Below are positions 31,201 to 34,147 of a stretch of DNA of 34,147 bases, piece after piece. Position 1 is the first letter of the stretch. Each line of letters starts with the position of its first letter. The notes beneath the pieces were generated by a model. It did not search any database. It saw nothing but the letters and a program-made list of their open reading frames with translations, and was not told the DNA's origin. This DNA comes from Hirudo medicinalis (taxonomy: Eukaryota; Annelida; Clitellata; Hirudinida; Hirudinidae): the NCBI GenBank assembly GCA_011800805.1, contig MPNW01000361.1, positions 9,381 to 43,527 of the forward strand, in the 5' to 3' direction. The translations under genes were made by a program, and so were the position numbers.

Positions 31201-34147
31201 TGTGCAATGTGTTATTTTTACTGATCACATCACCAGATGACATTGTCTATTTTTAGCCTCAGAGAACAAAGAACCTTACAAAGACTGAACAGTCACAAGT
31301 CTTGGAAACAAAGAAGTCATTATTCCTGCCTTATCTAGATAGATTCAAACTGCTGAGGCAGCAACTCTCTGAGATTTTAAACAACGCAGGTGATGAGACA
31401 CCAGAGGATGTTTTGATCAGGCAGAGCAAGATTCAGAAACTTTTGAAGGAGGTCGAAGATTCAAAACGTCAAATGGATCATTTAATTCTTGAGTGGAAAG
31501 AAGTTCCTGTTCAGGGATTCAACATTGAAAATGATATTAAAATCGTTTTGGAAGAAATCGACATGAAGATGAAGCAAATCCCGAGGAACCCAGATGGAAG
31601 CTTCATATTGCGAATACCCAAAAAGGATATTCCTTCCGACAAAGTAAAGGCAAAGGAGGATTTGAAGGTCAAATATGAAGAACTGAACAGAAAACTTGAA
31701 GATCTGAGGAAGCTCTGGATGAATTATGCTTCTGAGCAGCCAACTGATGAAAGGACTTGGAAACTAAAAAAGAAAAATATTGATAAAATCCAATCGGACC
31801 TGGATGATTTAAGAAAGGAGTTTGTTAAATTGAGAACTGGAATTGTTGTGGAATGGGAGGTTCTAGAAGGGGATCCAGCTGTTCGCTTTGAGGAGCTTTA
31901 CAGGGGCCTCCATGATGATTACACTGCCTACTTCATCTCATTTGCCAAAGAGGAATTCACAAGGTTCCCTCAAGCCATGCCTAACCAAGAGAAAGCCAGA
32001 GAAGCAAAATTTGCTCTGTGTCAGCCATTTTTTGTGAGGATAAGGGAGCTGCAAGTGGCTCAGGATGAACTGATGAAAGGGGGTAAGGGTGATTCACCTG
32101 ACATAAGGAAGCACATTGAAGAACTCAGAAAGGAGATGATTTTGGTGCAAAAAGGAGTCGATGCCCTGGAGATGGAGTGGGCGGGGGTTGATGTTGGACG
32201 ATCAGATCCAGTCGAAGATCTTTCCAGACTGTTTAGTCAGGTGTCACACAAGATGGAAGAGAATAGGGTTAAAATCTATAGACCTCCTCAGAAAACAAAA
32301 AAACTCACAAAAGAGGAGCAGATTACTGCAGCTGAAACAAAGAATTCTTTGTTCCAGCCCTACCTAGATAAAATGCGCCTTCTGAAGCAGCAGCTCTTGG
32401 AGGCAATCAATTCTGTCTCTGAACAAGAGGCTCCAGAGGAAAGTCTTCTAAGAGAGAAAAAAGTTCAGAAAATTTCCAATGAATTAAGCAACACAAAGAA
32501 TCATGTTGATCAATTGAATCTTGAGTGGAAAGGAATTCCAGTAGAAGGTCTCAGTGTTGAAGAAGATATTACAACCCTTTATAATGATGCTACCTTGGTG
32601 CTTAAGAAAATTCCGAGAGGAGTGGATGGCAAGTTTATCATTAAAAAGACCATCAAACCTACTCAAGAAAGACCAGCCTACCAACATCTTTTGGACAAAT
32701 TATCTGAACTCTGCAAGCAATTGAATGCTGCCCAGCAAGACAAGGGTGATGGCTCAAGGAAAGGACAGGACAGAAAAAAGAAAAAGATAAAAGAGTTGGA
32801 GAAAGAAATTGAGGCAACAAAAAAAAAGACTGGATGAGGTGGATGCAAATTGGAGGATATATAAAGTGGAAGGATTTGATCCTTTCTCAAATATTGGTAA
32901 CATCTTCTTTGATTTTGGACAAGAGAACAAGCCCGATGAATCAATGGAGGTGCCTACTGAGACAAAATTTTTAGAGGATCAAGCATCAAAAGAAACAGTA
33001 AAAAAACCTCCTTATCAACATCTACTTGATAAATTATCTGAACTCAGCCTTTATAGAGAGGTCCTGTCAAAAGAGAATGTTAAAGACTCCAAGCAGGGTA
33101 AGCAAAGGGACAAAAAACTTAAGGAAATGGATAATGAGATTGAAGTATTGGTAAAGGAATTAAACACTTTAGATGGAAACTGGAGGATGCATCCAGTGAA
33201 GGGATTTGATGCATACTCAAATGTTTTCAATGTACTCGGTGATTTGATCCCATCTGAAATTGATGAAGGAAAGCAAGGTTCACAAACCAGCGATGAGCAG
33301 AAAAAGGATCTTCTGAGAACAAAGAATAGAGAATATGAGCCTCTGCTAGAAAAACTCTCAGCTCTACAGAGGAAATGGAATGAACTTGGCCTACAAATTT
33401 TTCCAAAACATTCCAAACTTAAAAAGCAAAGGGATGTTCACATAAAGGAAGTTGAAGATGAAATGGATAAGATCAAAGAGAAGTTGACTGAGTTGGATGA
33501 GAAATGGAAAGATTTCGAGGGCGATTCGGAATCTATGGATCCTGTGAAAGCTGTGTCAGATTTATTCCTTTCTCTCAAGAGCCAACTTGCATCTGATAAG
33601 GAACCTGATGTAAGTAATAGAAAATCACTAGAACAGAAGGAAGAAGTCTATAAACCACTTTTAGAAAGAATGAATGAAATTACTATTGAATTGGAAGACA
33701 CTCTGAAGCAAATATCCCTGCCTCATCAGGATGAAAATGTAATGATGGTCAAGAAAGATCGAATCAAACAACTAAAGGATGAGTCAAACAAATTATCACA
33801 AGAACTTGAAGCTCTAGAATCTGAGTGGGAGGAAGTTCAACATGAAGGAATACAATTGCCAGCAACTGGAACTTCAATAATAGTGCAGGATCCAAGTGAG
33901 GTATTCAAAAGGCTGAAAGAAAAACTGAGGAGTGACTTTGATCATCTGGATGAAATACAGAAAAAAGATAAAGTTATAAAAAAAGAATCTGAAGCAAGGG
34001 AATTTAAAAAGCAAGCTTATGATCCTCTTCTGAAAAGATACAATGAACTTGAAATCAGACTGTCAGATCTTCTCAAACCAGGTGCTGTGAACAGTGAAGA
34101 AGAACTCCAGGCAAGAGTAGAAACTATTCAGAAACTGGAAAAGGAAA
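23805..34147 (+). CDS. Large unrecognised alpha-helical repeat protein, partial at 3' end
   Basis: Exons are 23805-24233, 24383-24586, 29084-29266, 29550-29717, 29886-30050, 30413-30583, 30717-31049 and 31257 to beyond 34147, all joined in phase 0. The product exceeds 1,500 residues and is incomplete. The N-terminus (MAEQDIKNYLARPDPYTDRV) is a globular-looking 143-residue exon I do not recognise. The second exon is basic (HILRKKPGRAKKTIE). From residue 212 the protein is a string of helical modules of roughly 100-120 residues. Each tends to begin with a Y/F-x-P-L/Y-L helix (YEPLLEKLSALQRKW, YKPLLERMNEITIEL) and to end with a Trp, then a Val/Gly turn (EWKEVPVQGF, NWRMHPVKGFD). They resemble spectrin-type three-helix repeats in length only; no family is recognised. 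A scaffold or cytoskeletal role is inference. The frame breaks at the nine-A run 32819-32827; downstream (from 32830) it is open without a stop to the window end. The donor after exon 2 (GTTTGC) is weak, and further small exons may sit in the 4.5-kb intron. Confidence 0.75.
24978..25300. repeat. (ATT)n/(GTT)n microsatellite with a single N
   Basis: ATT units with GTT and GTC blocks. The 37 bp ending at 25127 are repeated exactly at 25162-25198, on either side of the single N at 25128. This suggests two contig ends carrying the same sequence were abutted rather than merged. Confidence 0.93.
25766..25838 (+). repeat. Short intronic repeat with palindrome, copy 1
   Basis: Contains atgcatctgacagatgcat (25786-25804), 8-bp perfect arms around GAC, followed by taaatttgagcagcacata. 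A second copy is at 26530-26597. Confidence 0.6.
26144..26247. repeat. AAT/AAC microsatellite
   Basis: Alternating AAT and AAC triplets ending in about eight AAT units. Confidence 0.9.
26530..26597 (+). repeat. Short intronic repeat with palindrome, copy 2
   Basis: Contains atgcatctgacacatgcat (26547-26565), then taaatttgaacagcacatgc and aatgaatggga, matching copy 1 at 25766-25838 with a few substitutions. One arm base differs, so the palindrome is imperfect. Confidence 0.6.
28212..28248. repeat. Short AAT/AAC microsatellite
   Basis: About a dozen AAT/AAC triplets in the large intron. Confidence 0.8.
30315..30398 (+). repeat. Tandem duplication next to a splice acceptor
   Basis: A 40-bp unit (30315-30354, starting catttttacaattaattaa) is followed at once by a 44-bp copy (30355-30398) with one extra TAAT and one substitution. 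The second copy ends 14 bp before the exon beginning at 30413. Confidence 0.85.
32819..32827 (+). other. Nine-A run with apparent frameshift in the repeat gene
   Basis: With nine A residues the frame stops at TGA 32835-32837. With eight, translation continues KKRLDEVDANWRIYKVEGFD, matching the repeat family. A sequencing or assembly insertion is the simplest reading; a true frameshift or slippage cannot be excluded. Confidence 0.75.

Noticed and set aside
29084..34147. Spectrin or plakin family assignment
   Set aside because: Module length is similar, but I could not see the conserved spectrin core pattern; naming it would be a guess.

Overview
This window is nuclear DNA from an animal, very probably a non-model invertebrate. 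Genes are split by many GT-AG introns and carry AATAAA poly(A) signals. Non-coding DNA is AT-rich and full of trinucleotide microsatellites, and there is a short interstitial array of the metazoan telomere unit TTAGGG. I cannot place the phylum. There are no bacterial, phage, CRISPR, rRNA or tRNA features. Two single N characters (3418 and 25128) mark assembly joins.

Layout. Positions 1-5129 are mostly microsatellite and minisatellite DNA with one convincing Ig-domain exon (minus, 1636-1802), two weaker exon candidates (2186-2262 and 3963-4137, minus) and a telomere-like array (about 4373-4434). A two-exon minus-strand gene (8133-5130) encodes an unrecognised, mostly disordered 495-residue protein. 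Divergently from it, a plus-strand gene (10479-15141, four coding exons, 1,474 residues) encodes a SKICH-domain protein of the TAX1BP1/NDP52/CALCOCO1 kind with a very long disordered tail. It converges tail-to-tail with a minus-strand HEATR6 orthologue (22941-15752), for which I could assemble 16 phase-consistent exons giving 1,302 residues. Head-to-head with HEATR6, across an 863-bp gap, lies a plus-strand gene (23805 to beyond the window end) for a large, unrecognised alpha-helical repeat protein.

Most novel material. (1) The last gene contains a tandem helical repeat family ending in a Trp plus Gly motif. A higher-order three-module unit occurs once split by introns and again intronless, which points to internal duplication with intron loss, or a cDNA-mediated event. 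(2) The SKICH protein tail carries at least eight scattered T/V-Q-T/V-like short motifs resembling dynein light chain LC8 sites, plus candidate PP1 and Atg8 docking motifs. (3) A dispersed SINE-like repeat occurs three times in HEATR6 introns. One apparent frameshift at a nine-A run (32819-32827) interrupts the repeat gene; sequencing error is the simplest explanation.

The four protein genes share no evident pathway. SKICH proteins are usually autophagy or transcription adaptors and HEATR6 is a poorly characterised HEAT-repeat protein, so their adjacency looks like ordinary animal gene order and not an operon-like system. All exon models come from reading splice consensus, reading phase and family resemblance by eye; none was tested against transcripts or databases.
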